Source: an uncultured Dehalococcoidia bacterium
GTDB lineage: Bacteria; Chloroflexota; Dehalococcoidia; Lucifugimonadales; UBA1123
Length of the DNA: 64,000 bases
Assembly: GCA_958296105.1 (NCBI GenBank)
Contig: OY282441.1
Span: 1,585,800 to 1,649,799, forward strand
Direction: 5' to 3'
Shown: positions 44,134 through 53,350 of the stretch, piece by piece
Position numbering within the stretch: the stretch's first letter is position 1
Layout of the letters: each line of letters opens with the position of its first letter
Program-made: the position numbers and the translations under genes
Notes under the pieces: generated by a model
Database searches by the model: none
Seen by the model: the letters and a program-made list of their open reading frames with translations, nothing else
Told to the model about the DNA's origin: nothing

Positions 44134-45222
44134 ATGAAACTCGGACTGTTCCTGATGCCGCTGCACTATCCAGACAGGCCGCACGCAGACACGTATCAGG
44201 AAGACCTGGAGCTGGTCGAGTACGCGGACGGACTCGGCTACGCCGAGACATGGGTGGGCGAGCATTTTAATCTGCCCTGGGAGAACATGCCATCGCCGGA
44301 GCTGTTCATCGCCAGGGCGCTCGGCGTCACGCGGCAGATGCGATTCGGCACGGGCGTTTCGCTGCTCGGTTTCCATCATCCGGCTCACGTGGCGCTGCGC
44401 ATGGCGCAGCTGGATCACATGTCGCGCGGCAGGGTGTATCTGGGCATAGGCGCGGGCGGGGGCGGCGCGGACGCGGACATGTTCGACGTGGATATGGATA
44501 TGGGCAGTCCGAGGGAGCGCATGGCAGAGTCCATCGAGGTCATCCTGAAGATATGGGAGGGGAAGCCCTTCGAACACGCGGGGCGGTTCTACAAGTCGGC
44601 GCTGGTGGAGCCGCAGCCCGAACACAGGCGCGGCTTCCACATGAAGCCGTACCAAGACCCGCATCCGCCCATCGCCGTAGCCGGAAGCAGTCCGTACTCC
44701 AGCACGCTGGAGATGGTGGGAGAGAAGGGCTGGATTCCGATGAGCAGCGCGTTCTTGCACGAAGAGTTCCTGCCGAGCCACCGCGAGGTGTTCGAGCGCG
44801 GCGCGCGGCGAGGCGGCAGGCCGATTCCATCGGACGAGTGGAGGATCGCGCGCGAGGTGTTCGTGGCGGAGGACGGCCAGAAGGCGCGCGACGAGGCGCT
44901 CAACGGGCCGCTGGGACGGTTCTTCGTGGATTACTGGATTCCGCTGTTCGGATATGGCTCCAGGGGGCTGGAGGGGCTGAAGCGCGATCAGAGCCTGCCG
45001 GACGAGGCGATCACGCCGGAGTTCATGCTGGAAAACCTGTGGATAGTGGGCGACCCGGAGGAGTGCGCGCATCGTATAAAGCGGATGCGAGACGACGTCG
45101 GCGGATTCGGAACGCTGCTGCTGATGTGCCACGACTGGAACGGCGACCGCCCCAAGTGGTTCCGCTGCCTGGATCTGATGGCGAAAGAGGTCTTGCCGCT
45201 GGTGAACGGGGCGGGCGGCTGA
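44134..45222 (+). CDS. LLM-class flavin-dependent oxidoreductase
   Basis: This 362-aa luciferase-like monooxygenase has the N-terminal MKLGLFLMPLHYPDRPHADTYQEDLELVEYADGLGYAETWVGEHF. The segment RMAQLDHMSRGRVYLGIGAGGGGADADMFDVD follows, with the later DPHPPIAVAGSSPYSSTLEMVGEKGW and WIVGDPEECAHRIKRM. It resembles long-chain alkane or limonene monooxygenase-like members of the class. Needs reduced FMN from another protein. It is a single-gene unit converging on the ABC permease gene nine bases beyond its stop. Confidence 0.92.
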   Translation: MKLGLFLMPLHYPDRPHADTYQEDLELVEYADGLGYAETWVGEHFNLPWENMPSPELFIARALGVTRQMRFGTGVSLLGFHHPAHVALRMAQLDHMSRGRVYLGIGAGGGGADADMFDVDMDMGSPRERMAESIEVILKIWEGKPFEHAGRFYKSALVEPQPEHRRGFHMKPYQDPHPPIAVAGSSPYSSTLEMVGEKGWIPMSSAFLHEEFLPSHREVFERGARRGGRPIPSDEWRIAREVFVAEDGQKARDEALNGPLGRFFVDYWIPLFGYGSRGLEGLKRDQSLPDEAITPEFMLENLWIVGDPEECAHRIKRMRDDVGGFGTLLLMCHDWNGDRPKWFRCLDLMAKEVLPLVNGAGG

Positions 45223-45231
45223 CCAACGCGC

Positions 45232-46128
45232 CTATATGCGGTGCGCCAGCTTGGGGTCGAGTATGTCTCTGAGACCGTCTCCGGCGAGGTTGATCGAGGT
45301 GACGGTGATGGCAAGCACGAGGCCGGGGAAGAAGATTACCCACATTGCCTTGTGGATGAAGCCGCGCCCCTCTGCCATGATGTTCCCCCAGCTGGGGTTG
45401 TCTACGGCGGGTATTCCCGCGCCCAGGAAGCTCAGGTAGGCTTCGGTGAGCATCGCGCTCGCCGCCACGTAGGTTCCCATGACGATGAGCGGAGCCATGA
45501 GGTTGGGGATGACGTGGCGCAGCAGGATTCTGCCATTGCCCGCGCCCAGCGCGCGCGCCGCGTCCACGAATGGCTGTTCGCGCAGGCTCAGCACAGACGC
45601 GCGCGCGACTCGCGTCATGCGCGGCGTGTCTACTATCACGATTGCGATGATGACGTTCTGGAGGCTGGCGCCCAAGATGACCATGAGCGCTATAGCCAGC
45701 AGCACGGTTGGAATGGCCATGAGGCCGTCCATGACGCGCATCAGCACGGCGTCGACTTTACGGAAGTAGCCCGACAGCGCGCCGAAGGTGGCGCCGAACG
45801 CCATCGCCAAGACCGCCACGGAGGCGGCTACGAGCAGGGAGATGCGCCCGCCGCTCATCGTGCGGCTGAACACGTCGCGCCCGAAGGCGTCCGTGCCGAA
45901 CCAGTAGCTGGCGGATGGGCCTTCCAGCCGAGCGTCCATGTTGATCTTGGTCGGCTCGTTGGGGACGACGAACGGCGCGACGAGGCTGACGGTTACGAGC
46001 GCGAACAGCACCAGCAGGCCTGCGGTCATCGTAGGCTCGCGTCCCGCCAGATCGAGCGAGGACTTCATCACCCTCGCCGCTATCGACAGTCTCTCTTGTG
46101 CCAGCGTTTCGCCTGCTGCCTGAGCCAT
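45232..46128 (-). CDS. Peptide-type ABC transporter permease (DppC/OppC family)
   Basis: This 298-aa inner-membrane subunit has the N-terminal transmembrane helix, the DppC-type extracytoplasmic domain with GTDAFGRDVFSRTMSGGRIS and five further helices. The ATPase-contact EAA loop reads FVDAARALGAGNGRILLRHVIPN. It begins one base inside the stop of the DppB-type gene (TAATG), so translation is coupled. Together with that permease and the lipoprotein at 47233 it forms an importer of peptides, opines or other solutes. ATPase genes are not in the window. Confidence 0.93.
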   Translation of the reverse strand: MAQAAGETLAQERLSIAARVMKSSLDLAGREPTMTAGLLVLFALVTVSLVAPFVVPNEPTKINMDARLEGPSASYWFGTDAFGRDVFSRTMSGGRISLLVAASVAVLAMAFGATFGALSGYFRKVDAVLMRVMDGLMAIPTVLLAIALMVILGASLQNVIIAIVIVDTPRMTRVARASVLSLREQPFVDAARALGAGNGRILLRHVIPNLMAPLIVMGTYVAASAMLTEAYLSFLGAGIPAVDNPSWGNIMAEGRGFIHKAMWVIFFPGLVLAITVTSINLAGDGLRDILDPKLAHRI

Positions 46129-47084
46129 TAGTACCTGATCCTAGGGTCGAGAAATGCGTAGAGTATGTCCACCGCCAGATTGATGAACACGTAGAAGCCG
46201 CCAATCAAGATTATCATGGCTTGGATGATCGGGTAGTCTCGGGTGGCGATCGCCTCCACGGCGAGCCTGCCGAGCCCGGGAATTGCGAACACGCTCTCGG
46301 TGACGACCGCGCCTGAGAGCAAGCCCGCGAGCGACAAGCCCACAACGGTAAGTATGGGGAGCGACGCGTTTCTGAGCGCGTGCCTTATCAGGATCGCGGG
46401 TTCGGCTATGCCCTTGGCGCGAGCGGTGCGGACGTAGTCCTCCTTCAGGACTTCCAAGACGCTCGCGCGCGTCATTCTGGCGATGAGCGCGATTACCACG
46501 AGGCCCAGGCTGAACGCGGGAAGTATCAGGTGGCGCACGTACTCCCACAGGTCATCGCCTATCTTGACGTAGCCCGCCACTGGCAGGATGGGATTGTCGA
46601 GACCGAACGCCCACAGCCCGAACACCCATATCATTATGAAGCCGAGCCAGAAGATCGGCACCGAAAACCCCACAGCCGCGAACACCATGACAGAGCGGTC
46701 TATGAGCGAGTTGGCTTTCCACGCCGCCAGCACGCCCAGCGGGATGGCGACCAGCACGGCGACCAGCTCGGTGGCGATGGTGAGGGATACGGACGGACCG
46801 ATGCGCCCGCGCACGAGATCGAATACGGGCTTGCCCGATCTGATCGAAGTTCCGAAGTCTCCCTGAACGATGCGCCCCGCCCACTTGCCGAGCTGCACGT
46901 ACAGCGGCGCGTCCAAGCCGAGCCGCTCGCGTATCTCGAGGTACTCCTCGTGAGTGGCTTCGTTGCCCGCTATGACCGCCGCCGGGTCTCCGGGGGTGAG
47001 GCGCAGGAGAAAGAAGGTGAACAAGCCAACGACCACGAGAACGGGGATCGTGGTCAGCAGCCTGCGGATGATGTACGCAAGCAC
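46128..47084 (-). CDS. Peptide-type ABC transporter permease (DppB/OppB family)
   Basis: This 318-aa inner-membrane subunit has the DppB opening LAYIIRRLLTTIPVLVVVGLFTFFLLRLTPGDPAAV, the region GDFGTSIRSGKPVFDLV, and the EAA loop YVRTARAKGIAEPAILIRHALRN, which docks with the ATPase. It ends with FYVFINLAVDILYAFLDPRIRY. It lies between the substrate-binding lipoprotein gene (148 bases upstream) and the coupled DppC-type gene. The hairpin upstream may lower its expression relative to the binding protein. Confidence 0.93.
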   Translation of the reverse strand: MLAYIIRRLLTTIPVLVVVGLFTFFLLRLTPGDPAAVIAGNEATHEEYLEIRERLGLDAPLYVQLGKWAGRIVQGDFGTSIRSGKPVFDLVRGRIGPSVSLTIATELVAVLVAIPLGVLAAWKANSLIDRSVMVFAAVGFSVPIFWLGFIMIWVFGLWAFGLDNPILPVAGYVKIGDDLWEYVRHLILPAFSLGLVVIALIARMTRASVLEVLKEDYVRTARAKGIAEPAILIRHALRNASLPILTVVGLSLAGLLSGAVVTESVFAIPGLGRLAVEAIATRDYPIIQAMIILIGGFYVFINLAVDILYAFLDPRIRY

Positions 47085-47181
47085 TTAGCGCCCGCGCGGT
47101 CTGGAGACGGCTTTTGTATTCGGCATAGAGTTTGCCCTTTCCGCTCCGCCGCTGCGGAGGAGTTTGGGGAAGGCTGGATAT

Positions 47182-47208
47182 GGGGGCGTCCCGCTATGGA
47201 ATGCCCCC
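47182..47208 (-). terminator. Hairpin between binding-protein and permease genes
   Basis: GGGGGC (47182-47187) and GCCCCC (47203-47208) can pair over a 15-base loop in the gap between the lipoprotein stop and the permease start. Such stems often set a high binding-protein to permease ratio. Weak as a terminator. Confidence 0.35.
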
Positions 47209-47232
47209 GTGTCGAAGTCGAACCGTTTGCAG

Positions 47233-49074
47233 TTAGCGCGGGTCGTCCGCTCTGCGCTCGCTGTCTCCCCACCAGACGTTCAGGAACAGGGGCGAGCCAA
47301 CCGGCGCGCCGCGGATATCCACGTCCTGCAGGTCCCTGTCGTATATCCTAAGCTGGAAGAACTGGCCGAAGGTGATTCTGCGCGGGTCTGCCCATGCCGC
47401 GTCCGCCATCTTTCGCGTGACCGCGAACTGCTCCTCCAGCGTCGCCGCCGCCGCGAACTCGTCGCGCAGCATGGTCATCGTCTGTCCGGTGGCCGAGTCC
47501 TCCGTGTAGGTGGTCTCGCCCACGCGGTAGTGTGTGGCGACCAGCGGGTGATACAGGTTGCTGCTGTTCCAGTTGGTGAAGATGTGCCAGCTTTCCGGCG
47601 AGCGCAGCGCAGCAAGCTGCCCTGCCCAGTCGGTCGCCTTGATCTGCGCGTTTATTCCAACTGCGGACAGCTGTCCCTGAAGCACAGGCGCTATCGGGTG
47701 GATGGTCGGGAAGTCGGTCGGGTCGAGTATGATTATCGGCTCGTCATTGTAGCCGGATTCGGCGAGCAGCTGCTTGGCCTTCTCCGGGTCGTTCTGGTTG
47801 TACAGCGCCTCGTTGTCGGTATGCTCCGCCCAGGGAGTGCCGCACATTTGGAGCGAGGGGCAGAGCTGCCACAGGCGCGAGTCGCCGTAGCCCTTCATTA
47901 TGTCCTCGGCGTTGACGGCTGCCTGTATGGCTTGGCGCAGCTTCTTGCCGCTGTCGCTGAAGCCCAGAAGCGGTACCTGAGTGTTGAAGGCTATGTCCGG
48001 CTGAGCGCCGGGGATGCCGATGTGGACGGACACTTGGTCGACGTTATTGAGCGCCTCTTCGTAGAAGTCGGACGAAACCACGTCGAGGAAATCGACCGTG
48101 CCGGTCAGGACGGCGGCGATGCGCGTCTCCTGATCGGGGATCTCCTTCATGTGCAGTCTGTCGAAGTACGCGAGCTTGGCGCCTGCGCGGTAGCTCGGCT
48201 CCTCTCGCCTCGGCACGTAGTCTTCGAAGCGGTCGAGGATTATCTCGTTGCCCGGGTCCCAGCTTACGAACTCATACGGACCGGAGGCTACGAAGTCCTG
48301 AATCAGCTCGCCCGTCGGGTACTTGTTCGCGGTCTCCATCGGCATGATGTTCGGCTGAGTTCCGCCTACGTAGCCGAGCGCGGTCATCAGCAGCGCGGAA
48401 GGCTCGCTCAGAGTGATCTTGAACGTCTTGTCGTCCACGCTCTCGAAGCCCTGCCATATCTTGTTCAGGATCGGGCTGAAAGATTTGTCCTGCTGGCGGA
48501 AGCGGTCGATGGACGCCCCTATGTCTTCGGGCAATACCTGCGTGCCGTCGTGCCAGATCAGATCGTCGCGCAGGGTGAAGGTGTACGTGCCGCCGTCCAC
48601 CTCCCACGAATCCGCCATGTCCGGGTTGATGAAGCCCTGGGCGTCCCACTGCGCCAGCGACTCCCAGAAGTGCCAAGACACGCCGCGCCCGATTGCGGAG
48701 CCGGACGTCATCGAGTCGAGGTTTCCTACGCTGCCCTGCGGCACCCAGATCAGGGTTCCGCCGAACCTGTCTTCTGAGAAGATGTTGGTGTCGGCGTCAG
48801 AGGCGGGCACCATGCGGGCGACCGGTATGATCGGCTCTGCCACAGTCTGAGCGGGAGCGGGCGCCATCTCCGCCGGGGCCGCGGGTCTGGCTGGAGCGGG
48901 CTGAGCGGGAGCCATGGGCTGCTGAGGCTGCTGCGCGGGCGCTGCCACTGGCTCGGGCTGCTGCGCGGGCGCGGGCTGCGCGGGCTGGGCTGCCGTTTCG
49001 CTGCTGGAACATGCGACTGCCAGCAGCCCTATGACTATGCCCACAACGGGCGCTAATATCTTCAAGGGTCTCAT
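47233..49074 (-). CDS. ABC transporter substrate-binding lipoprotein (family 5)
   Basis: This 613-aa lipoprotein has the signal MRPLKILAPVVGIVIGLLAVAC with lipobox LAVAC (Cys22). A Pro/Ala/Gln linker to about residue 80 follows, then an SBP_bac_5 domain. Family features are GGTLIWVPQGSVGNLDSM, DSWEVDGGTYTFTLRDDLIWHDGT and GPYEFVSWDPGNEIILDRFEDY, followed by SGKKLRQAIQAAVNAEDIM. It would be anchored on the outer side of the membrane and deliver peptides or similar solutes to the permeases encoded downstream. A promoter with an inverted repeat in its spacer lies upstream. Confidence 0.92.
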   Translation of the reverse strand: MRPLKILAPVVGIVIGLLAVACSSSETAAQPAQPAPAQQPEPVAAPAQQPQQPMAPAQPAPARPAAPAEMAPAPAQTVAEPIIPVARMVPASDADTNIFSEDRFGGTLIWVPQGSVGNLDSMTSGSAIGRGVSWHFWESLAQWDAQGFINPDMADSWEVDGGTYTFTLRDDLIWHDGTQVLPEDIGASIDRFRQQDKSFSPILNKIWQGFESVDDKTFKITLSEPSALLMTALGYVGGTQPNIMPMETANKYPTGELIQDFVASGPYEFVSWDPGNEIILDRFEDYVPRREEPSYRAGAKLAYFDRLHMKEIPDQETRIAAVLTGTVDFLDVVSSDFYEEALNNVDQVSVHIGIPGAQPDIAFNTQVPLLGFSDSGKKLRQAIQAAVNAEDIMKGYGDSRLWQLCPSLQMCGTPWAEHTDNEALYNQNDPEKAKQLLAESGYNDEPIIILDPTDFPTIHPIAPVLQGQLSAVGINAQIKATDWAGQLAALRSPESWHIFTNWNSSNLYHPLVATHYRVGETTYTEDSATGQTMTMLRDEFAAAATLEEQFAVTRKMADAAWADPRRITFGQFFQLRIYDRDLQDVDIRGAPVGSPLFLNVWWGDSERRADDPR

Positions 49075-49132
49075 TCACTCCTCCCAAAGGGGTATGTTCT
49101 AAATCGAGCGGCGCTTGCCACTGCAACGCTGA

Positions 49133-49161
49133 AAGTTTAGTAACAGCGGGGCTGTTAGTCA
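49133..49161 (-). promoter_or_regulatory. Promoter with operator-like palindrome for binding-protein gene
   Basis: On the minus strand TTGACT (49156-49161), a 17-base spacer and TAAACT (49133-49138) form a sigma70-type promoter. The spacer contains AACAGC-GGG-GCTGTT (49141-49155), a perfect inverted repeat placed where a repressor or MerR-like activator would bind. It lies about 60 bases before the start. Confidence 0.55.
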
Positions 49162-49259
49162 AACGTCAACGACAGTCTCGGAGGCGCAATCTTTGGATGC
49201 CCCCGGCTCGGACGCTGCGGGAGACGCGCGCAGCGCGGCATCGAGCGCAGGCGGCAGTA

Positions 49260-50297
49260 TCATACGAATGTCAAGACTCGCTTGGGGTTGTCCACCATTA
49301 TCTGGCGCTGCATCTCCTCATCCACCCCAAGCGCTGCCAGATATGGGAGAAATATCTCCTGAATATAGGTGTATCCACTGCCGCCGTAGCGTTTGAGGTG
49401 TGATTTCCAGCACACGTCTTGAGAGAGCAGTACGCGCGCGGCGTATCCCGCTTCGATGAGCTGCGGAATGGCGACTGCGACCAGATGATCGCGGCTCGGC
49501 TCGGCGCTTGCGCGCACGACTCCGAGCGTGTCGAACTCGATGTAGACGCCGCGCCCCAGCAGATCCAGCATGAACGGCACGTCGTCCGCCATTCCGCAGG
49601 AGTGACCCATGATAACGCGGCTTGGGTCTGCGCCCTCTCGCTCCGCTATGTCCAGCATGGCGAGCTTTTCGGCTTTGATCTGCGGGGAGTGGAACGAGAC
49701 AGCCGTCCCTGTGTGGATGCTCGCGCGCGCCGCCGCGCGGATGTTCTTTGCCTCGTTGTCGGTTATCGGGTCGCCATTCACCCCGATCTCTCCGATGATG
49801 CCCGAGCGTATGCCGCTGTCGCCCACTCCGATGGTCACGTCCTCGACGATCTCTTGGGTCAGGTCATCCACGCTGCGAGTATCCATGTCGGCTGGGAGGA
49901 ACACCTTCTGGTACCAGCCCGACCCCATCACGATGTTCAAGCCGGTCGCGGCGGCGGCGCGCGCGAGGGCGGCAGGGTCGCGGCCAAGCCCTCTGCTGGT
50001 CACGTCGACTATCGCGCCGCCGCCGAGCGCGCGGAATTGGGACACCTCGCCAATGGCGTCGCGCTCGCTGGACAGCAGATAGTTGTCCTGAAGAGGCAGC
50101 GCGCGGCGCGCCACGTGGAGGTTGGACAGGTCGAGCTTGGCTTCCCACACGTCCATCTCGGACGTGGGCGCGTCTGCATCCGGCAGGTGATTCTTGCGCA
50201 GATCCAGGTACAGATGCTCGTGCATGAGCGTGAAGCCCAGCTCGTCCGGGTCGACCTGCCCCAGTACGGTCTGCGCCCTGCCTGCCACGTCGCTCAC
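49260..50297 (-). CDS. Phosphotriesterase-like amidohydrolase (PHP/PTE family)
   Basis: This 345-aa binuclear metal hydrolase has the N-terminal metal motif LMHEHLYLDL (His26, His28). IIGEIGVNGDP follows, where Glu replaces the carbamylated Lys of classical phosphotriesterase, as in the E. coli Php group. Then come AVSFHSPQ, RVIMGHSCGMADD and the last-strand LLSQDVCWK with the catalytic Asp. The likely chemistry is lactone or ester hydrolysis and not pesticide turnover. GTG 50297 overlaps the upstream aminotransferase stop (GTGA) and has GGAG upstream; GTG 50288 is an alternative. The two genes are translationally coupled. Confidence 0.88.
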   Translation of the reverse strand: MSDVAGRAQTVLGQVDPDELGFTLMHEHLYLDLRKNHLPDADAPTSEMDVWEAKLDLSNLHVARRALPLQDNYLLSSERDAIGEVSQFRALGGGAIVDVTSRGLGRDPAALARAAAATGLNIVMGSGWYQKVFLPADMDTRSVDDLTQEIVEDVTIGVGDSGIRSGIIGEIGVNGDPITDNEAKNIRAAARASIHTGTAVSFHSPQIKAEKLAMLDIAEREGADPSRVIMGHSCGMADDVPFMLDLLGRGVYIEFDTLGVVRASAEPSRDHLVAVAIPQLIEAGYAARVLLSQDVCWKSHLKRYGGSGYTYIQEIFLPYLAALGVDEEMQRQIMVDNPKRVLTFV

Positions 50298-51217
50298 TTG
50301 GATGCGACTCCTCCGTAGTGGAGAGCCTGGCCCACGATGTCCACGTCCACCATCTCGCTGTGGGCTGCCAGAAGCTGCTTCGTCACCGGGCCGGGGATCG
50401 AGTCGCCCACGGGGCGCTTGTCCACCATGCTTACGGGGACGATGCGAGGGCTGGTCCTCGAAAAGAACACCTCGTCCGCGGTGTAGAGGTCGTATGGCTG
50501 AAGGTCTTCCTCCAGCACGGGGATGTCGAGCCGGTCGGCGACGTCGAATATGACGCTGCGCGAGATGCCCTGAAGGATGCTGCGGTCGGTGGGCGTCTTG
50601 AGCGCGCCATCTTTGACCAAGAAGACGTTGTAGCCGATTCCCTCGGTTAGGTTGCCGTCCTGATCGAGCAGGATGGGGGATGCGCCGGGGTCGACGTCCG
50701 ACGCCTCCAGCTCTGCGAGGACGAAGTTGGCGCGGCTGTGGTGCTTGACCTTGGGGTCCATCGTGTCGCTGGAGTAGCTTCGAGTCCTGGCGATGACGCC
50801 GTGAGCGCCCTCGACGTAGAAGCGCGCGAAGCTCTCGAATGCCACCGGCTTGACCGAGACGCACACGGTGGCAGAGCCTACGTCTCCGATGCCGTGTCCG
50901 ACGCCGCGCGTGATGAACGGGTGAATGGTGAAGTCGCCCGCTTCACCCAAGCGCGACATGTTCAGATCGACCGCCTCCTCGCAGATGGCAGTCATCTGAT
51001 CCGGCGTAAGATCGGGGTCGATGCGCATGTACTTGAGCGACCTGTAGAGCCGGTCTATGTGGCGGTCCAGCACGAAAGGCGCGCCGCCGAAGGTGCGCGC
51101 GATGTCGAAGACCACGTCCGCTACTACGAATCCTCTATCGTCCGGAGAGATGCTCACGTCTCCGTAGGGCATCCACTCGCCATTGAAATATGCGGTGTAA
51201 GAGCTGCTGTCGGGCAT
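50294..51217 (-). CDS. Class IV aminotransferase (BCAT/D-amino-acid transaminase fold)
   Basis: This 307-aa PLP enzyme has probable Schiff-base Lys158 in MDPKVKHHSRANFVLAELEA, GNLTEGIGYNVFLV, the phosphate cup SILQGISRSVIFDVAD and DLYTADEVFFSRTSPRIVPV. It is clearly paralogous to the enzyme at 39675. Its stop overlaps the start of the phosphotriesterase-like gene, so the two products probably serve one pathway, such as processing an amino-acid lactone or ester. It lies between two ABC importer sets, which may supply the substrate. Confidence 0.9.
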   Translation of the reverse strand: MPDSSSYTAYFNGEWMPYGDVSISPDDRGFVVADVVFDIARTFGGAPFVLDRHIDRLYRSLKYMRIDPDLTPDQMTAICEEAVDLNMSRLGEAGDFTIHPFITRGVGHGIGDVGSATVCVSVKPVAFESFARFYVEGAHGVIARTRSYSSDTMDPKVKHHSRANFVLAELEASDVDPGASPILLDQDGNLTEGIGYNVFLVKDGALKTPTDRSILQGISRSVIFDVADRLDIPVLEEDLQPYDLYTADEVFFSRTSPRIVPVSMVDKRPVGDSIPGPVTKQLLAAHSEMVDVDIVGQALHYGGVASK

Positions 51218-51326
51218 GTATCATCTCCGTCGGGGTGTGGCGTTGGGCTGTGGCTCGATGCGATTGTGCAGGCGGGGGCGGTCGTCCAAATCGTCCAAGT
51301 GGAATTATACTCCAATTCGGGCAGAT

Positions 51327-51360
51327 AGAAAGCCCTGTCCGCTTGGGCGCAGGGCTTTCT
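51327..51360. terminator. Strong bidirectional terminator-like hairpin
   Basis: AGAAAGCCCTG (51327-51337) and CAGGGCTTTCT (51350-51360) are perfect 11-bp arms over a 12-base loop. On the minus strand the stem ends in GGGCTTTCT, a short T-rich run. It lies 30 bases after the permease stop. Confidence 0.75.
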
Positions 51361-51389
51361 CGCGCGCTGTCTGCTTTGGATTCGGGCCG

Positions 51390-52283
51390 CTAGGTTCCTC
51401 TCAGGCGCGGGTCCAAGACGTCGCGAATGGCGTCTCCGAACAGGTTGAAGCCATAGACTGCGAGAGACAGGGCGAGTCCGGGCCAAATTGCCATCCAAGG
51501 GTTTCGCACGAAGTCGGTGCGGCCGGGGCCTGCCAGCATTCCGCCCCACGAGGGTTCGGGCTGCGGCACGCCGAGCCCAATGAAGCTGAGTGACGCTTCA
51601 GTGAGAATAGCTATTCCCAGCGCGCTGGTAGCGATGATCAGCCACGGAGCCACACACTGCGGCGCGATATGCTGTCCCATGATGCGGACGTTGACGGCGC
51701 CGATGGAGCGCGCCGCGTCCACGTACTGCGACTCTTTCACAGCCAGCACCTGCGAGCGGACGACTCGGTTGGCGCGCGGCACCTGCACTATGCCTATGGC
51801 GATGATGATGTTCAGGAGATTGGTTCCGAGCGCGGCGGTGATTGCCATTGCGAGGATGAGGGTCGGGATGGACATGAGGGCGTCCATCAGGCGCTGGATG
51901 GCGTTATCCACCTTGCCGCCGTACCAGCCGCTTACGACGCCGATGACGCCGCCGGAGCCGGAGCCGAACGCCACGGACAGGAAGCCGACCATCAGCGATA
52001 TGCGAGCGCCGGACATCATCCGGCTCCACAGGTCGCGGCCCTTGTCGTCTGTTCCCAGCCAGTGTTCGCCGGATGGGCCCTCCAGCTTGTCGGCAAGCGT
52101 CCACTCCAACGGATCCCAGTCGGTGGACAGCGGGCCGACAACCGCCATGACTACCATGATAATGATGATCAGCGCGCCCGCCGCGCCGAGCGGCTTGCGA
52201 GATATGAAGCCGGAGACCACCTTGAGCGCCCCCTCTGTTCGGGGGCGTCCCAGTGTCAGCGCGTCGCTCTGTTGTGTTGTCAT
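51390..52283 (-). CDS. Peptide-type ABC transporter permease (DppC/OppC family)
   Basis: This 297-aa inner-membrane subunit has the DppC-type GTDDKGRDLWSRMMSGARIS, several transmembrane helices and the EAA loop YVDAARSIGAVNVRIMGQHIAPQ. The end is GFNLFGDAIRDVLDPRLRGT. ATG 52283 with GAGAG upstream is preferred over the in-frame GTG 52295. It is the last gene of a three-gene importer cluster (lipoprotein 53417, DppB-type 52347) and is followed by a strong hairpin. No ATPase gene is present. Confidence 0.92.
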   Translation of the reverse strand: MTTQQSDALTLGRPRTEGALKVVSGFISRKPLGAAGALIIIIMVVMAVVGPLSTDWDPLEWTLADKLEGPSGEHWLGTDDKGRDLWSRMMSGARISLMVGFLSVAFGSGSGGVIGVVSGWYGGKVDNAIQRLMDALMSIPTLILAMAITAALGTNLLNIIIAIGIVQVPRANRVVRSQVLAVKESQYVDAARSIGAVNVRIMGQHIAPQCVAPWLIIATSALGIAILTEASLSFIGLGVPQPEPSWGGMLAGPGRTDFVRNPWMAIWPGLALSLAVYGFNLFGDAIRDVLDPRLRGT

Positions 52284-52346
52284 TGCTACTCTCACGGATG
52301 CTGCCGTGTTTTCACTGGCAGGCTGACGGGTGACGGGAAGAAGTCT

Positions 52347-53312
52347 CTACTGGTAGCGCACTCGCGGGTCGAGCCAGCCGTAGGACAGGTCTACGACGAT
52401 GTTGACTACGATCACCGCAGACGCGAACACCAGCACCATGGACTGCACTACGGGGTAGTCGCGCTGGAGCATACCGTCGAGTATGTACCTGCCGATACCG
52501 GGCAGCTCGAAGACGCGCTCGATGACTACCGAGCCGCCGAGCGAGAGCGCCATTGTGATGCCGATTACGGTGACTACGGGAATGAGCGCGTTCTTGAGCG
52601 CGTGGCGGGCGGTGACTACATATTCGCGCAGTCCTTTGGCGTGGGCGGTTCGGATGTAGTCTTGCCGAAGCACTTCCAGCATGGTGGAGCGCATCATCCG
52701 CGCCTTCGTCGCCGCGCTTATGTACCCGACCATTATGGCGGGCCAGATGAACTGCTTCACGTTTATTACGGGGTCTTCCCAGAGGGGGACGTAGCCGAGC
52801 GGCGGACTCCAGCGCAGGAGGTATGCGCCGAAGACCAGAAGCAGAGTCGCGCTCAAAAATGACGGGATGGAGAGGCCCGCGAGCGACAGGACTCTGACGA
52901 TATAGTCTACTTTGGAATCCTGCCTCAGCGCCATCAAGACGCCTGCGGGAATTCCGAGCGCGATGGCTATGATCTCCGATGCCACCACGATCTCTACGGT
53001 GACCGCTATCTTCTTCTTGAATTCGTCGAAGACCGGGCGCTTGGTGAACAGGGAATCTCCCCAGTCGCCGGTCACGAACCCGCTCATCCAAGTCCAATAC
53101 TGTATGTGCAGGGGTCTATCTAGCCCCAGCGCAACTCGGATGCGCTCCAGGTCTTCCTCGCTAACGGTGCCTTCCTCGCCTCCTGCCTGCTGCGCGGCGA
53201 CCGACTGGGCTACATCGCCCGGCGCTATTCGCATGAGCGCGAACACTAGGAGAGATACGAGAACGGCAGTCAGAACTCCGAAGATGAGCCTTCTCGCCAA
53301 GTATCGTTGCAT
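52347..53312 (-). CDS. Peptide-type ABC transporter permease (DppB/OppB family)
   Basis: This 321-aa inner-membrane subunit opens with MQRYLARRLIFGVLTAVLVSLLVFALMRIAPGDVAQ. It then has TGDWGDSLFTKRPVFDEF, the EAA loop YIRTAHAKGLREYVVTARHALKN and the terminal VNIVVDLSYGWLDPRVRYQ. A loop after residue 40 carries a short acidic insertion (GGEEGTVSEED). It lies 104 bases downstream of the binding-protein gene, across a very stable hairpin, and 63 bases before the DppC-type gene. Transports the solute presented by the lipoprotein. Confidence 0.93.
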   Translation of the reverse strand: MQRYLARRLIFGVLTAVLVSLLVFALMRIAPGDVAQSVAAQQAGGEEGTVSEEDLERIRVALGLDRPLHIQYWTWMSGFVTGDWGDSLFTKRPVFDEFKKKIAVTVEIVVASEIIAIALGIPAGVLMALRQDSKVDYIVRVLSLAGLSIPSFLSATLLLVFGAYLLRWSPPLGYVPLWEDPVINVKQFIWPAIMVGYISAATKARMMRSTMLEVLRQDYIRTAHAKGLREYVVTARHALKNALIPVVTVIGITMALSLGGSVVIERVFELPGIGRYILDGMLQRDYPVVQSMVLVFASAVIVVNIVVDLSYGWLDPRVRYQ

Positions 53313-53350
53313 TCGTCAGCCTCTGCGTTGTGATTGGGGCTTTACCTGTT

